Assembly (NCBI GenBank): GCA_015657505.1
Contig: JADLKE010000001.1
Location: 169,570-226,429 of the forward strand
Reading direction: 5' to 3'
Length of the DNA stretch: 56,860 nt
From: Ignavibacteria bacterium
Lineage (GTDB): Bacteria; Bacteroidota; Ignavibacteria; Tepidaquicellales; Tepidaquicellaceae
Numbering within the stretch: position 1 is the stretch's first letter; every line of letters begins with the position of its first letter. Positions 1-9,816 of this stretch are shown in pieces. The notes under the pieces were generated by a model. It made no database searches and had not been told where the DNA came from. It saw only the letters and a program-made list of their open reading frames with translations. Made by a program: the position numbers and the translations under genes.

Positions 1-179
1 TAATGATTTATTCAAATATATTTTATAATTTTAATAAAAAAAATCGAATAAGTTATTATAATATCACTTATTTCGATGTCGAGTTACGACAATAATATAA
101 CGTTTAAAATATTATTATAAATCCTTATATTTCAAAAAAATAACGTTATGGTTTTGTTTCCCCTATTTACTTCTTTTTT

Positions 180-1685
180 ATGTCACTGATAAAGAGAAAA
201 CCCGAACACGGTCTACTCGACTTCGAGACAATTTTCAACAATGTCACGGACCTTATATTTCTATTAAGAATAGAAAGTGATTCACAATACATTTTCGAAA
301 CCGTTAACAGGTCGTATCTTAAGGTTTCAAATTTCAAGCCGAACCAGATTATTGGAAAATCGCTTGATAAAGTATTGCCCGAGAATACGTTTAAAAAAGT
401 GAATCTGATATACAAAAAAATCATAAAGACAAAGAAGCCGTACAGAGCGGAGGAAATCTGGACAGAATACCCGAAGGACCCGATTATAGTCGATACAAAT
501 TATCTTCCGATAATAAGCAGGAGCGGCAAGGTCACGCACATTCTTGGTTCCTCAAGAGACATTACGGACAGGAAGAAGAAAGAGAAACAGCTGCTGGATA
601 TTGAGATTACGTACAAGGATTTGTTTGACACAGTAACAGAAGCAATCTATCTGCTTGACAGGGAGATGAAATTCATCGATGTGAATGAAGGCGCCGTTAA
701 GATGTACGGTTACAAGAGAAAGGAGTTCAAAGGGAAGACACCGGAGTTCCTGTCAGCACCCGGGATGAACGACCTAAATGAAACGATAAAACTTGTAGAG
801 ACGGCTTTTGAGGGTAAGACGCAGAAGTTTAAATGGTGGGGAATGAGGAAGAACAAGCAGATATTTCCCAAGGAAGTGATTCTGAACAAGGGAATGTACA
901 TGGGGAAAGAAGTGATAATCATTACGGCTCGTGACATTACCGAAAGCGTCAACAGCGAGCGGATACTGAAAGAGTACGCAGCAGAATTACAGAACCTTAA
1001 CGCTTCGAAAGACAAATTCTTCTCAATAATCGCGCACGATTTAAGAAGCCCATTCAACGGACTGCTGGGATTTTCAAAAGTTCTATATGAAGAATACAAG
1101 GATTTATCGGAAGAAGAGAAAGAAGAATACATAGGATATGTTTACAATTCGTCAAAAAATATCTTCAAACTAATCGAGAATCTGCTTCAATGGTCGCGAA
1201 TACAGACGGGGAGGCTTGAGTTTCAGCCGAGGAAACTCGATTTGCACGATGAAGTGTACAGAGTAATCAATCTTTTTACAAGCGCAGCTGTTGAGAAGAA
1301 AGTGACAATAATAAACGCCGTACCGTTAAACACGATTATATCGGCTGATCAGAACATGATTTCATCCATACTGCAGAATCTTATATCGAACTCGTTAAAA
1401 TTTTCGAAAGCGGAAGGAAGGATAGTAATCAAGACGAAGAACACGCAAGACGGATACAGCGAAATATCTGTATCAGACACGGGCGAGGGGATATCGGAAG
1501 AAAACATGAAGAAGATATTCAAGATAGACGAGCATTTGTCGACGATAGGAACTGCTAACGAAGAAGGTTCAGGGCTCGGGTTGATACTCTGCAAGGAAAT
1601 GGCTGAAAGAATAAACGGTTACATAAAAATTGACAGCAAGAAAGACGAAGGAACAAAAGTCACATTCGCAATTCCCATACAATAA
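180..1685 (+). CDS. Cytoplasmic PAS-PAS sensor histidine kinase
   Basis: Predicted to autophosphorylate on a histidine after sensing through PAS domains and to pass the phosphate to an unlinked response regulator. Two PAS domains lie at about residues 15-130 and 143-255, each ending in an RDIT-type motif. A HisKA domain follows with phospho-acceptor H286 in IIAHDLRSPF. The HATPase domain has an N box around N400, DTGEG at 433-437 and GSGLGL at 463-468. No membrane segment or signal peptide is visible, so it should be soluble. It has no receiver domain and no regulator gene beside it. The stop is only 15 bases before selD on the same strand, so it may be cotranscribed with the selenium genes, but a functional link is not shown. 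Domain calls are firm; the stimulus is unknown. Confidence 0.93.
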   Translation: MSLIKRKPEHGLLDFETIFNNVTDLIFLLRIESDSQYIFETVNRSYLKVSNFKPNQIIGKSLDKVLPENTFKKVNLIYKKIIKTKKPYRAEEIWTEYPKDPIIVDTNYLPIISRSGKVTHILGSSRDITDRKKKEKQLLDIEITYKDLFDTVTEAIYLLDREMKFIDVNEGAVKMYGYKRKEFKGKTPEFLSAPGMNDLNETIKLVETAFEGKTQKFKWWGMRKNKQIFPKEVILNKGMYMGKEVIIITARDITESVNSERILKEYAAELQNLNASKDKFFSIIAHDLRSPFNGLLGFSKVLYEEYKDLSEEEKEEYIGYVYNSSKNIFKLIENLLQWSRIQTGRLEFQPRKLDLHDEVYRVINLFTSAAVEKKVTIINAVPLNTIISADQNMISSILQNLISNSLKFSKAEGRIVIKTKNTQDGYSEISVSDTGEGISEENMKKIFKIDEHLSTIGTANEEGSGLGLILCKEMAERINGYIKIDSKKDEGTKVTFAIPIQ

Positions 1686-1700
1686 TAAATCCCGTTTTTC

Positions 1701-2759
1701 ATGAGCAAGCAGGAAGTAAGACTAACACAGATGGTAAAGTCAGCCGGATGCGCGGCTAAGATTTTTCCGTACATATTATCGGACGCGTTGAAAGACATCA
1801 ACTGGTACCGTGACGAGAATGTAATGGTAGGTTTTTCGGGTTCGGATGACGCGGGAGTGTATAAAGTCAGCGATGAACTGGCGTTGATACACACGACGGA
1901 TTTTTTCACGCCCGTAGTTGACAATCCGTTTACATTCGGACAGATAGCGGCAGCGAATTCTCTAAGCGACATATACGCGATGGGAGGCAAGCCTGTAAAC
2001 GCTCTTAACATAACGGCATTTCCGCAGAACGAGGACATAGGGATACTGAAGGAGATTTTAGCGGGCGGAGCATCCAAAGCCGAAGAGGCAAAATGCTCGA
2101 TAATCGGCGGACATTCAGTCGATATACCGAGCATTCTATACGGGTTAGCGGTAACGGGGTTTATAAATCCCAAGGACATCAAGGAAAACAATTCGGCAAG
2201 ACCGGGCGACGTGCTGATACTAACGAAAGCACTTGGAACGGGTATCCTCAACAATACGGTGAAGTACTCGAAACCCGAGAAGAAACATCTGGACGGATTG
2301 ATAAAATCGATGTCGAGGCTGAACAAGGATGCTTCGGAGGCAATGGTCAGGCACGGAGCGAGCGCGTGCACGGATGTAACGGGATTCGGGCTCGCGGGGC
2401 ATTCGATGCAGATGGCGAAAGCGTCGGGTTGCGTATTTAATTTTTACGCAGACAGATTACCTGTTCTTGAAGGGGCGATGCAGGCAATAAAAGAAAAATT
2501 CCTGACGCGCGGTGATAAATCGAACAGAATATATACGCAGGAGTATGTGAAAAATACTGGTATTATTGACGCGGACAAGGAACATTTAATTTTCGACCCT
2601 CAGACATCCGGCGGACTTCTGATATCAATACCCGAGAAAAACTCAGCCGCGCTGTTAACCGAGTTAATTGAGAGGGGCGATGAGATTTCGACTATAGTTG
2701 GTTTTGTATCCGAGAGCAAGAAAGAATACATCCCCGGCACTTTAAATATAATTTACTGA
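1701..2759 (+). CDS. selD: Selenide, water dikinase (selenophosphate synthetase)
   Basis: Makes selenophosphate from selenide and ATP, the selenium donor for selenocysteine and for 2-selenouridine in tRNA. The N terminus has the catalytic pair C17 and K20 (GCAAK), spaced as in the E. coli enzyme, so this is a cysteine form and not a selenoprotein. The glycine-rich ATP/metal-binding stretch SGSDDAGVY and the later DVTGFGLAGH and DPQTSGGLL motifs are family hallmarks. The 352-residue length is normal. Its stop TGA overlaps the ATG of mnmH by one base (TGATG), which implies translational coupling. No selA, selB or selC is present in the window, so the visible use of selenophosphate is tRNA selenation. 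Confidence 0.97.
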   Translation: MSKQEVRLTQMVKSAGCAAKIFPYILSDALKDINWYRDENVMVGFSGSDDAGVYKVSDELALIHTTDFFTPVVDNPFTFGQIAAANSLSDIYAMGGKPVNALNITAFPQNEDIGILKEILAGGASKAEEAKCSIIGGHSVDIPSILYGLAVTGFINPKDIKENNSARPGDVLILTKALGTGILNNTVKYSKPEKKHLDGLIKSMSRLNKDASEAMVRHGASACTDVTGFGLAGHSMQMAKASGCVFNFYADRLPVLEGAMQAIKEKFLTRGDKSNRIYTQEYVKNTGIIDADKEHLIFDPQTSGGLLISIPEKNSAALLTELIERGDEISTIVGFVSESKKEYIPGTLNIIY

Positions 2760-3937
2760 TGCATTTCGAATCGCAGAAAGAATTGTTCGAATACGTAAGG
2801 AAGTACGACGCCGACAGCATTCCCACACTTAATGAAATATTAAGGGATTACAATCTGAGATTCATTGAAATAGACGACCTCGAAAAGTTAATTTTCAATA
2901 AGGACATACTAATCATTGACGCCCGCTCACCGAAAGAGTTCGAGGAGACGCACATACCGGGAGCGGTAAATTTTCCGGTTATGGCCAATGAAGAGAGGCA
3001 CAACGTAGGGTTGGTATATAAAAAGTACTCGGAGAAAGCCGCTCTCAAACTCGCGATTGAATACGCCGAACCAAAGACAGGACATCTTGGACAATTTCTA
3101 AAAGAGAACGATGCGAAGGGGAAGAGAATAATCGCGCATTGCTGGCGGGGAGGAGGCAGGAGCAAATATCTATCGAAGATGATAATTGACGAAGGGTACG
3201 ACGTTGTAGTTTTAAAAAACGGCATTAAATCATATAGAAATAACGCAGTTAAATATTTTTCCTTAAATTCGTTTCCATATTCCCTGCTGGAAATATCCGG
3301 ACTGACCGGATGCGGTAAGACAGAAATCATACGGAAACTATCGGAGAGGTTTCCGGTCATAGATTTTGAGAAATCGGCGAGGCATTTTTCCTCATTGTTC
3401 GGATACATACCATACAAAATTCGCAACTACACTCCCGTTCACAACCAGACGGCGTTCGAGAATAACATATACGGAGAAATATTATACAACCGGAAATTTC
3501 ATTCCGAGGCAACGCTGTACTTTTCTGAAAGCGAGTCTAAGAAGGTCGGAGATTTCTTTATTCCCGCGACACTGTATTCAATGTTAGAGACCGCAAAGAC
3601 GATTAAGATTCAATCTTCATTTGAGAACAGGGTAAACAGAATAGTGAAGGATTACTTTGACGACGACAACAGGGGTCTTGAGCTGATGGAAGAAATATTC
3701 AGGAAGAAGGAGAGATTCTTCAAGCAAGAAATCAGCGGCAGAAAGTACGAAGAAGCCTTAACGGCATTGAAGCGCGGCGATCCGCGGACATTTACGGAAA
3801 TTATGCTTAACTATTATGATTCACGGTACAAAAAAAAGCCGAAAGAGCCGATAGCAGAAATATCTTCGGACAATATTACAGTCTGCGCCGAAGTGATAGC
3901 GAAGATATACAAAAGATTAACACCATCCCGAGCCTAA
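2759..3937 (+). CDS. mnmH: tRNA 2-selenouridine synthase
   Basis: Replaces sulfur by selenium in (mnm5)s2U at the wobble position of tRNAs for Lys, Glu and Gln, using selenophosphate from SelD (known for the MnmH/SelU/YbbB family). An N-terminal rhodanese domain (about 35-165) carries the active-site cysteine C128 in HCWRGGGRS. A P-loop domain follows with Walker A GLTGCGKT at 181-188. The 392-residue length is close to the usual 360-400. The start overlaps the selD stop by one base. The gene converges on the prolyl oligopeptidase gene 23 bases downstream; I see no clear terminator in that gap. Confidence 0.96.
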   Translation: MHFESQKELFEYVRKYDADSIPTLNEILRDYNLRFIEIDDLEKLIFNKDILIIDARSPKEFEETHIPGAVNFPVMANEERHNVGLVYKKYSEKAALKLAIEYAEPKTGHLGQFLKENDAKGKRIIAHCWRGGGRSKYLSKMIIDEGYDVVVLKNGIKSYRNNAVKYFSLNSFPYSLLEISGLTGCGKTEIIRKLSERFPVIDFEKSARHFSSLFGYIPYKIRNYTPVHNQTAFENNIYGEILYNRKFHSEATLYFSESESKKVGDFFIPATLYSMLETAKTIKIQSSFENRVNRIVKDYFDDDNRGLELMEEIFRKKERFFKQEISGRKYEEALTALKRGDPRTFTEIMLNYYDSRYKKKPKEPIAEISSDNITVCAEVIAKIYKRLTPSRA

Positions 3938-3960
3938 GCCCGGGAAGGCATAATCTGAAA

Positions 3961-6060
3961 TCAATAAGGAGTAACGCCCATATTATAGAACATAAACGAC
4001 CACTTGTCTGTCTGCTGTTCGATAATCATACGTGTAGGTCTTCCCGAACCGTGTCCCGCGTTAGTCTCAACTCTTATGATCACGGGATTGTTTCCTTTAT
4101 ACAATTCCTGAAGGCGCGCCGCATACTTAAATGAATGCGAAGGAACGACCCTGTCGTCGTGGTCGGATGTCGTAATAAGAGTTGCGGGATAATTCAGACC
4201 TTCCTTAAGATTATGGTACGGTGAATACTTTATCAGATTTTCAAATCCCTCTTTATCGTCGCTTGAACCGTAATCAGTCGTCCATCCCCAGCCAATCGTG
4301 AACTTCTGGAATCTAAGCATATCCATAACACCGACAGCGGGAAACGCAACGCGGAACAGTTCGGGACGCTGATTAATAACCGCGCCTACGAGGAGCCCTC
4401 CGTTAGAGCCGCCTTCCACGGCGAGTTTTTCAGGGGAAGTATATTTATTGTTAATCAGATATTCGGCAGCGGCGATGAAATCGTCGAACACATTCTGCTT
4501 ATTAAGTTTCGTTCCCGCCTGATGCCATTCTTCGCCGTATTCTCCACCTCCCCGAATATTTGCCAGAGCGTACACTCCCCCGTTCTCGAGGAGTATTATG
4601 TTGGAAGCATTGAAAGACGGTTTCATACTTGCATTGAAACCGCCGTATCCATACAGAAGGGTTGGATTGTTCCCGTCGAGAACGAGACCTTTTTTATGCA
4701 CGATGAACATCGGTATCCTTGTTCCGTCCTTGCTTTCGTAAAAAATCTGTTTCGTTTCATATTTATCCGAATCAAATCTGATTTCGGATTTTTTATAAAC
4801 CGACGTTTCTCCGTTAACGATATCGAATCTCATAACAGTCGCAGGATAAAGAAACGACGTAAACGTAAAGTAAATTTCGCTCTCGTCACTGTCAGCACTG
4901 AAACCCGACACGCTACCGAGCGAAGGCAATTCGTGCTCTTTGAGCAAATTGCCATTGAGGTCATATGTATAAATTCTATCGGTAACATCCTTCATATACT
5001 GCACAAGGATTTTCGACTGTGAAATCGAAGCGTTTGCCAGTACATATTGGCTCTCGGGGATAAGGTCCGATATTTCTCCGCTGCTAACATCGTACCTGAC
5101 AATTTTATTTTTTGGCGCGGCTTTATTCGTATTCAGATAAATATAATCTCCTTCATTTCCAACGACTCCGTAATCTATGTCAAATCCAACGGCTATAGGC
5201 GTGAAGTTTCTTGACATCTTTCTAAGGTCCTTGAAGTATAGTTCGTTGCCGTTGAATCCTTTCCTGCTTTTTGAAAGGTACATATATTTTCCATCGCGCG
5301 TGACCCAGACGCCGAATGACATATCGGGATTTTCTTTATCCTCATAGAACAGGACATCGCTGCTCTGGCCGGTGCCTATTTTATGATAATAAATTTTCGG
5401 CGACTGATTTTTCGCCGAGAGTTCCATACCTTTTTCAGGCGCGTCATACCTGTTATAATAGAAACCGTCATCGTGCCAGGATACGCCTGAGAATTTAATC
5501 CACTTGAGATGGTCATCGAGTTTAGTCTTAGAGGCGATATCCATAACGAAGAATTCGTTCCAATCGGAGCCTGCTTTCGAAACTCCATACACAAGGTATT
5601 TACCGTCATAGGAGCCCGAGACAGTCGAGAGAGCAACGGTGCCGTTATCGGAAAAAGTGTTCGGGTCGAGGAACAATTCAGGAACGCCGTCAATGCCTTT
5701 ACGGCAATAGAGCGCGCTCTGATTCTGTAGTCCGTTATTCATATAGAAGAAATAATACTCCCCTACTTTAAACGGAGCGGAGTATTTCGGATAATTCCAA
5801 ATTTCAGTGAGTCTCTGCCTGATTTTATCCCTGAAAGGAATTTTATCGAGGTAAGAGAATGTAATTTCATTTTCCTTTTGAATCCAATCTTTAAGTTCGG
5901 CGCTGTTCAAATCTTCCATCCACCTGTAAGGGTCGGCGACGACCGTACCGAAATATTCGTCCGTGTGGTCTGTCTTTCTTGCTTTCGGATATTCAATTGT
6001 CTGGGCGGTAACAATTTCCGCCGCGAACAAAACCGAAAGTAAGAGAATAAGAATCTTCAT
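3961..6060 (-). CDS. Secreted prolyl oligopeptidase (family S9A)
   Basis: A serine peptidase of the prolyl oligopeptidase type, which cleaves short peptides after proline. A Sec signal peptide (about residues 1-20, ending VTAQ) suggests a periplasmic location. The N-terminal beta-propeller is followed by an alpha/beta-hydrolase domain. The nucleophile is S552 in GGSNGG, the acid lies in the DHDDRVV motif (about 633-639), and the base is H670 in NAGHGSGRP. The 699-residue length fits the family. It starts 3 bases after the stop of the 2-oxoglutarate dehydrogenase gene on the same strand, so the two are probably cotranscribed, although their functions are not obviously connected. Confidence 0.96.
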   Translation of the reverse strand: MKILILLLSVLFAAEIVTAQTIEYPKARKTDHTDEYFGTVVADPYRWMEDLNSAELKDWIQKENEITFSYLDKIPFRDKIRQRLTEIWNYPKYSAPFKVGEYYFFYMNNGLQNQSALYCRKGIDGVPELFLDPNTFSDNGTVALSTVSGSYDGKYLVYGVSKAGSDWNEFFVMDIASKTKLDDHLKWIKFSGVSWHDDGFYYNRYDAPEKGMELSAKNQSPKIYYHKIGTGQSSDVLFYEDKENPDMSFGVWVTRDGKYMYLSKSRKGFNGNELYFKDLRKMSRNFTPIAVGFDIDYGVVGNEGDYIYLNTNKAAPKNKIVRYDVSSGEISDLIPESQYVLANASISQSKILVQYMKDVTDRIYTYDLNGNLLKEHELPSLGSVSGFSADSDESEIYFTFTSFLYPATVMRFDIVNGETSVYKKSEIRFDSDKYETKQIFYESKDGTRIPMFIVHKKGLVLDGNNPTLLYGYGGFNASMKPSFNASNIILLENGGVYALANIRGGGEYGEEWHQAGTKLNKQNVFDDFIAAAEYLINNKYTSPEKLAVEGGSNGGLLVGAVINQRPELFRVAFPAVGVMDMLRFQKFTIGWGWTTDYGSSDDKEGFENLIKYSPYHNLKEGLNYPATLITTSDHDDRVVPSHSFKYAARLQELYKGNNPVIIRVETNAGHGSGRPTRMIIEQQTDKWSFMFYNMGVTPY

Positions 6061-6063
6061 ATA

Positions 6064-9000
6064 TTATTCAAATGATTTATGAATTAACTGTTTTTGTGTA
6101 TCGGCGAAAACTTTATATGAGCCCGGAGCGGGGCTGGCGCTTTCTTTCCGAGAGACAAATGACAAAATTTTTCCGCCTGTTATATCCTCCGTAATTCTTG
6201 ACCTGATGAAATTCAGGGCGCCCATATTTTCGGGTTCTTCCTGGACCCATCTGATTGCGCCCGCGTTATTATATTTACCGAGGATACTCTTCAAACTTTC
6301 CGCCGGGAACGGATAATACTGTTCAAGCCTTAATATCGCGGTACCCTTAATACCGTTTTCTTTTCTGTGTTTTATGAGTTCGTAATAAATTTTTCCGCTC
6401 GTGAGTATAATCTTCTTCACGTTTTTAATATCCGCCGGATTATCATCAAGGACTTCTTCAAATTTACCATTTGTAAAATCAATAATATATGATTTTACTT
6501 CAGCATGGCGGAGCAGGCTTTTCGGCGACATAACTATCATAGGTTTTCTTGACGAAGATTTCGCCTGTCTTCGCAGGAGGTGAAAATACTGCGACGGGGT
6601 CGTCGGGTTACAGACGAACATATTATCCCCGGCGCAAAGGGTGAGAAATCTTTCGAGTCTCGCGCTCGAGTGTTCAGAGCCCTGACCTTCGAATCCATGC
6701 GGAAGGAGCAGGACGATGTGATTGGGCAATTTCCACTTCGTGTAAGAACTCACTATAAAGTTATCGATAATTACCTGCGCGGCATTCGCGAAATCGCCGA
6801 ACTGTGCTTCCCACAGAACGAGAGTCACGGGGTCCGAGGTAGTGTATCCATATTCAAAACCGAGGACAGCGGCTTCCGAAAGGAGGCTATCGACGGTTTC
6901 AATTTTCGCCTGAGTATCAAGATTATTAAGCGGAATAATTTCTTTTTCATTTGTAAAATCCGTCAGCACGGCGTGCCTGTGAGAGAAAGTGCCTCTGGAT
7001 ACGTCCTGACCGCTAAGGCGAACAGGTATTCCATCCAACAGCAGCGAGCCGAATGCGAGAGTTTCAGCGACAGACCAGTCCGCGCCAGAGTCATTGCGCA
7101 GGAAATCACTCCTGTTTTCAATGAACTTTTTCAATTTCGGATGCAGATTAAATCCCTGAGGCAATTCAGTCACGCCTTTGATTATTTTTTCAATAATCTC
7201 AGGAGTAATAGACGAAGAAGAGTTATCGCGGTATTTCCGGATTTCGTCTTCAGAATAAGTAAGCGATATATCGTTAAAGTTTACGTTACCGTTCCTATCG
7301 AGTTTTTTCACTCTGGAATAGTTCGCATCCATATTCTCAATAATATCCTTCTCCATTGTTTTTAATTCATCAGGTGTGACGACCCTGTCGGATAGAAGCA
7401 TATTTTCATAAATCTCTTTAACTGACGGATGCTTTTTAATCAGTGAATACATAACGGGTTGAGTGAACGCGGGTTCGTCAGTTTCATTATGCCCGAGACG
7501 TCTGTAGGAGAAAATATCAATCACGACGTCCTTATTAAATTTCATTCTGAACTCGTACGCGAGTTTCGCAGCCCAGATACAGGATTCGGGGTCATCGCCA
7601 TTCACGTGGAAAATCGGCGCCTGAATCATTTTCGCGACGTCGGACGCATAGACAGTCGAGCGCGCGTCAACGGGAGGAGTAGTAAAGCCGATTTGATTAT
7701 TCACGATAAGGTGAATAGTACCGCCCGTGCTGTAACCGCTGAGTTGAGAGAGGTTGAGGGTTTCAGCGACAATACCTTCACCAGCGAAAGCGGCGTCACC
7801 GTGAATTAGTACGGGAATAATTTTCGATTTCGTTTCGTCATTAATTCTTGTCTGTTTCGCCCTAACGATACCTTCAACGACGGGGTTTACAAATTCAAGG
7901 TGCGACGGGTTCGACACTACTGAAACATTAATTTCGGTATCATTCATTGTTTTGTACATACCCGCGGCGCCGAGATGATATTTCACGTCGCCCGAGCCCT
8001 GAGTTGATTTCAGGTCAACGATATCTTCGAATTCGGAGAAAATCGATTCGAGCGGTTTTCCGATAATATTTGCGAGGACGTTGAGCCTACCGCGGTGCGC
8101 CATTCCGAGAACAATCTCCTGAACGCTGTCATTCCCCGCGTCGTTGATTATGAAGTCAAGAACGGGAATGAGAGTTTCGGAGCCTTCGAGAGAAAATCTT
8201 TTATGCCCGAGATATTTCTTATCGATAAATTTCTCAAAAGTCTCCGCCTGAATGAGTTTATAGAGCGTATTCTTTTTGAACCTATTATTCCATTCGGGTT
8301 TATTCCTCACGGACTCCATATTATTCTGAAGCCAGAGTTTTTCTTCCGGGTCCTGAATGTGCCTGTATTCGACGCCGATATTTTCGCAATATGTCTGATG
8401 GAGCATATCGAGTATATTTCTCAGAGTCGCTACCTTATAGCCTCCGAGCCCGTCGCAGAAAAATTTCCTGTCATAGTCCCAGACAGTAAATCCGTAGTTG
8501 ACCGGGTCGAGTTCGGGGTGGTACATTGCCTTAGGATGCAGCGGGTCAAGGTTCGCGAGGAGGTGTCCTCTGACGCGGAACATATTCATCATCTGAATAA
8601 CGCGCGCATATTTCTCGACTTCCTTAATATTAAGTGAAGAGTCAAACTCTTCTGTTTCGTTATCGGGATTCCATTTAACGGGTTTCACGAGCAGTCCGAG
8701 GTCATCGAATATTTCGTCATAGAAATTATCTTCGCCCGCGAGCAGTTCGTGGATTTTCTTCAGAAAAAGTCCCGACTCAGCGCCCTGAATGATTCTGTGG
8801 TCATAAGTGCTTGTAATATTCATCACCCTGCTGATACCGAGTGACGAAACGACATTCCTGTTAGACGCTTCGAAGCCCGGAGGGTAGCCTATACTGCCGG
8901 TAGCGACGATGCAACCCTGCCCGAGCATAAGTCTCGGATTTGACGATGAAGTTCCGATAGTGCCCGGATTAGTCAAAGAGATAGTGGTTCCGAGAAAATC

Positions 9001-9672
9001 GCTGACTTCAATTTTATTCGCACGGGCTTTCGCAATAATCGCGTTATACGCATCGAAGAACTGCCTGAAGTTCATTTCATTCGCTTTCTTGATATTCGGA
9101 ACAATAAGAGAGCGGGAGCCGTCTTTCTTCACGATATCAATCGCAAGTCCTATGTTAACGTCGTGTCTTTTAATCATAACGGGTTCTCCGTCAATAACGG
9201 AATAAGCGTTATTCATTACGGGCATAGTTTTCAGCGACTTTACGATAGCCCAGCCGATAATGTGAGTGAATGAAATTTTCCCGAGGCGTTTTTTCCTGAA
9301 ATAATCATTTATAAAATTCCTGTTCTCCTCGAGGACTTTCACGGGCACAGTTCTGAGAGAAGCGGCGACAGGTATAGAGAGGCTGCTGTCCATATTTTCG
9401 ACAATCTTAACGCCCGCGCCCCGAATCGGTATTGTATCATCATCATTAGAAGGCAAGGGAAACTTAATTTCTTTAGTCGAATGTCCCCTACCGTTATCAG
9501 TTTTCTTTTTATCCGTTTTAATTTCAATCGACCTGAAAAAATCCTTCCAGTAATCGCTAACGCTCCCGGGCGCTTTTTCGTATTCATCGAGCATTTCGAG
9601 AACGTACCAAGTATTCACGCCGAACTCAGAGATTCTCGCTCTTTGTTCGGGTTTTAACTCATCAATATTCAA
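6064..9672 (-). CDS. kgd: Fused E2-E1 2-oxoglutarate dehydrogenase/decarboxylase (KGD type)
   Basis: A thiamine-diphosphate enzyme of the TCA cycle. The N-terminal 50 residues match the small helical region that starts E1o proteins (FGVNTWYVLEM). Residues about 85-320 are an E2 acyltransferase catalytic domain with TYDHRIIQGAESG (H292) but no lipoyl domain. From about 350 onward is E1o, with MAHRGRLNVL (524-533), GDAAFAGEG (625-633) and NNQIGFTT (658-665). This E2-E1 fusion is the arrangement described for mycobacterial and corynebacterial KGD/OdhA. The start is TTG: an in-frame stop lies immediately upstream, and the first residues align with the family. No lipoamide dehydrogenase or separate sucB is in the window. 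The 1202-residue length is as in the actinobacterial form. Confidence 0.94.
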   Translation of the reverse strand: MNIDELKPEQRARISEFGVNTWYVLEMLDEYEKAPGSVSDYWKDFFRSIEIKTDKKKTDNGRGHSTKEIKFPLPSNDDDTIPIRGAGVKIVENMDSSLSIPVAASLRTVPVKVLEENRNFINDYFRKKRLGKISFTHIIGWAIVKSLKTMPVMNNAYSVIDGEPVMIKRHDVNIGLAIDIVKKDGSRSLIVPNIKKANEMNFRQFFDAYNAIIAKARANKIEVSDFLGTTISLTNPGTIGTSSSNPRLMLGQGCIVATGSIGYPPGFEASNRNVVSSLGISRVMNITSTYDHRIIQGAESGLFLKKIHELLAGEDNFYDEIFDDLGLLVKPVKWNPDNETEEFDSSLNIKEVEKYARVIQMMNMFRVRGHLLANLDPLHPKAMYHPELDPVNYGFTVWDYDRKFFCDGLGGYKVATLRNILDMLHQTYCENIGVEYRHIQDPEEKLWLQNNMESVRNKPEWNNRFKKNTLYKLIQAETFEKFIDKKYLGHKRFSLEGSETLIPVLDFIINDAGNDSVQEIVLGMAHRGRLNVLANIIGKPLESIFSEFEDIVDLKSTQGSGDVKYHLGAAGMYKTMNDTEINVSVVSNPSHLEFVNPVVEGIVRAKQTRINDETKSKIIPVLIHGDAAFAGEGIVAETLNLSQLSGYSTGGTIHLIVNNQIGFTTPPVDARSTVYASDVAKMIQAPIFHVNGDDPESCIWAAKLAYEFRMKFNKDVVIDIFSYRRLGHNETDEPAFTQPVMYSLIKKHPSVKEIYENMLLSDRVVTPDELKTMEKDIIENMDANYSRVKKLDRNGNVNFNDISLTYSEDEIRKYRDNSSSSITPEIIEKIIKGVTELPQGFNLHPKLKKFIENRSDFLRNDSGADWSVAETLAFGSLLLDGIPVRLSGQDVSRGTFSHRHAVLTDFTNEKEIIPLNNLDTQAKIETVDSLLSEAAVLGFEYGYTTSDPVTLVLWEAQFGDFANAAQVIIDNFIVSSYTKWKLPNHIVLLLPHGFEGQGSEHSSARLERFLTLCAGDNMFVCNPTTPSQYFHLLRRQAKSSSRKPMIVMSPKSLLRHAEVKSYIIDFTNGKFEEVLDDNPADIKNVKKIILTSGKIYYELIKHRKENGIKGTAILRLEQYYPFPAESLKSILGKYNNAGAIRWVQEEPENMGALNFIRSRITEDITGGKILSFVSRKESASPAPGSYKVFADTQKQLIHKSFE

Positions 9673-9816
9673 TTATTTATTATTCCTTTCAGAAATATTT
9701 TTTTGTACTGCCGCGCACAGCATACGGCATTGATTATAACAATTTTTTGAGCAAATTAATCCTATAAAAAATCCTTTTTTTTCGCTAATTTTCAGTTTGC
9801 ATAAATTATTCACACT

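Noticed and set aside
1701..2759. SelD as a selenoprotein
   Set aside because: Position 17 is encoded as cysteine; there is no in-frame UGA.
8095..8637. Long frames opposite kgd and EF-G (for example 180 and 194 codons)
   Set aside because: They are antisense shadows of strongly conserved genes with recognisable motifs on the other strand.
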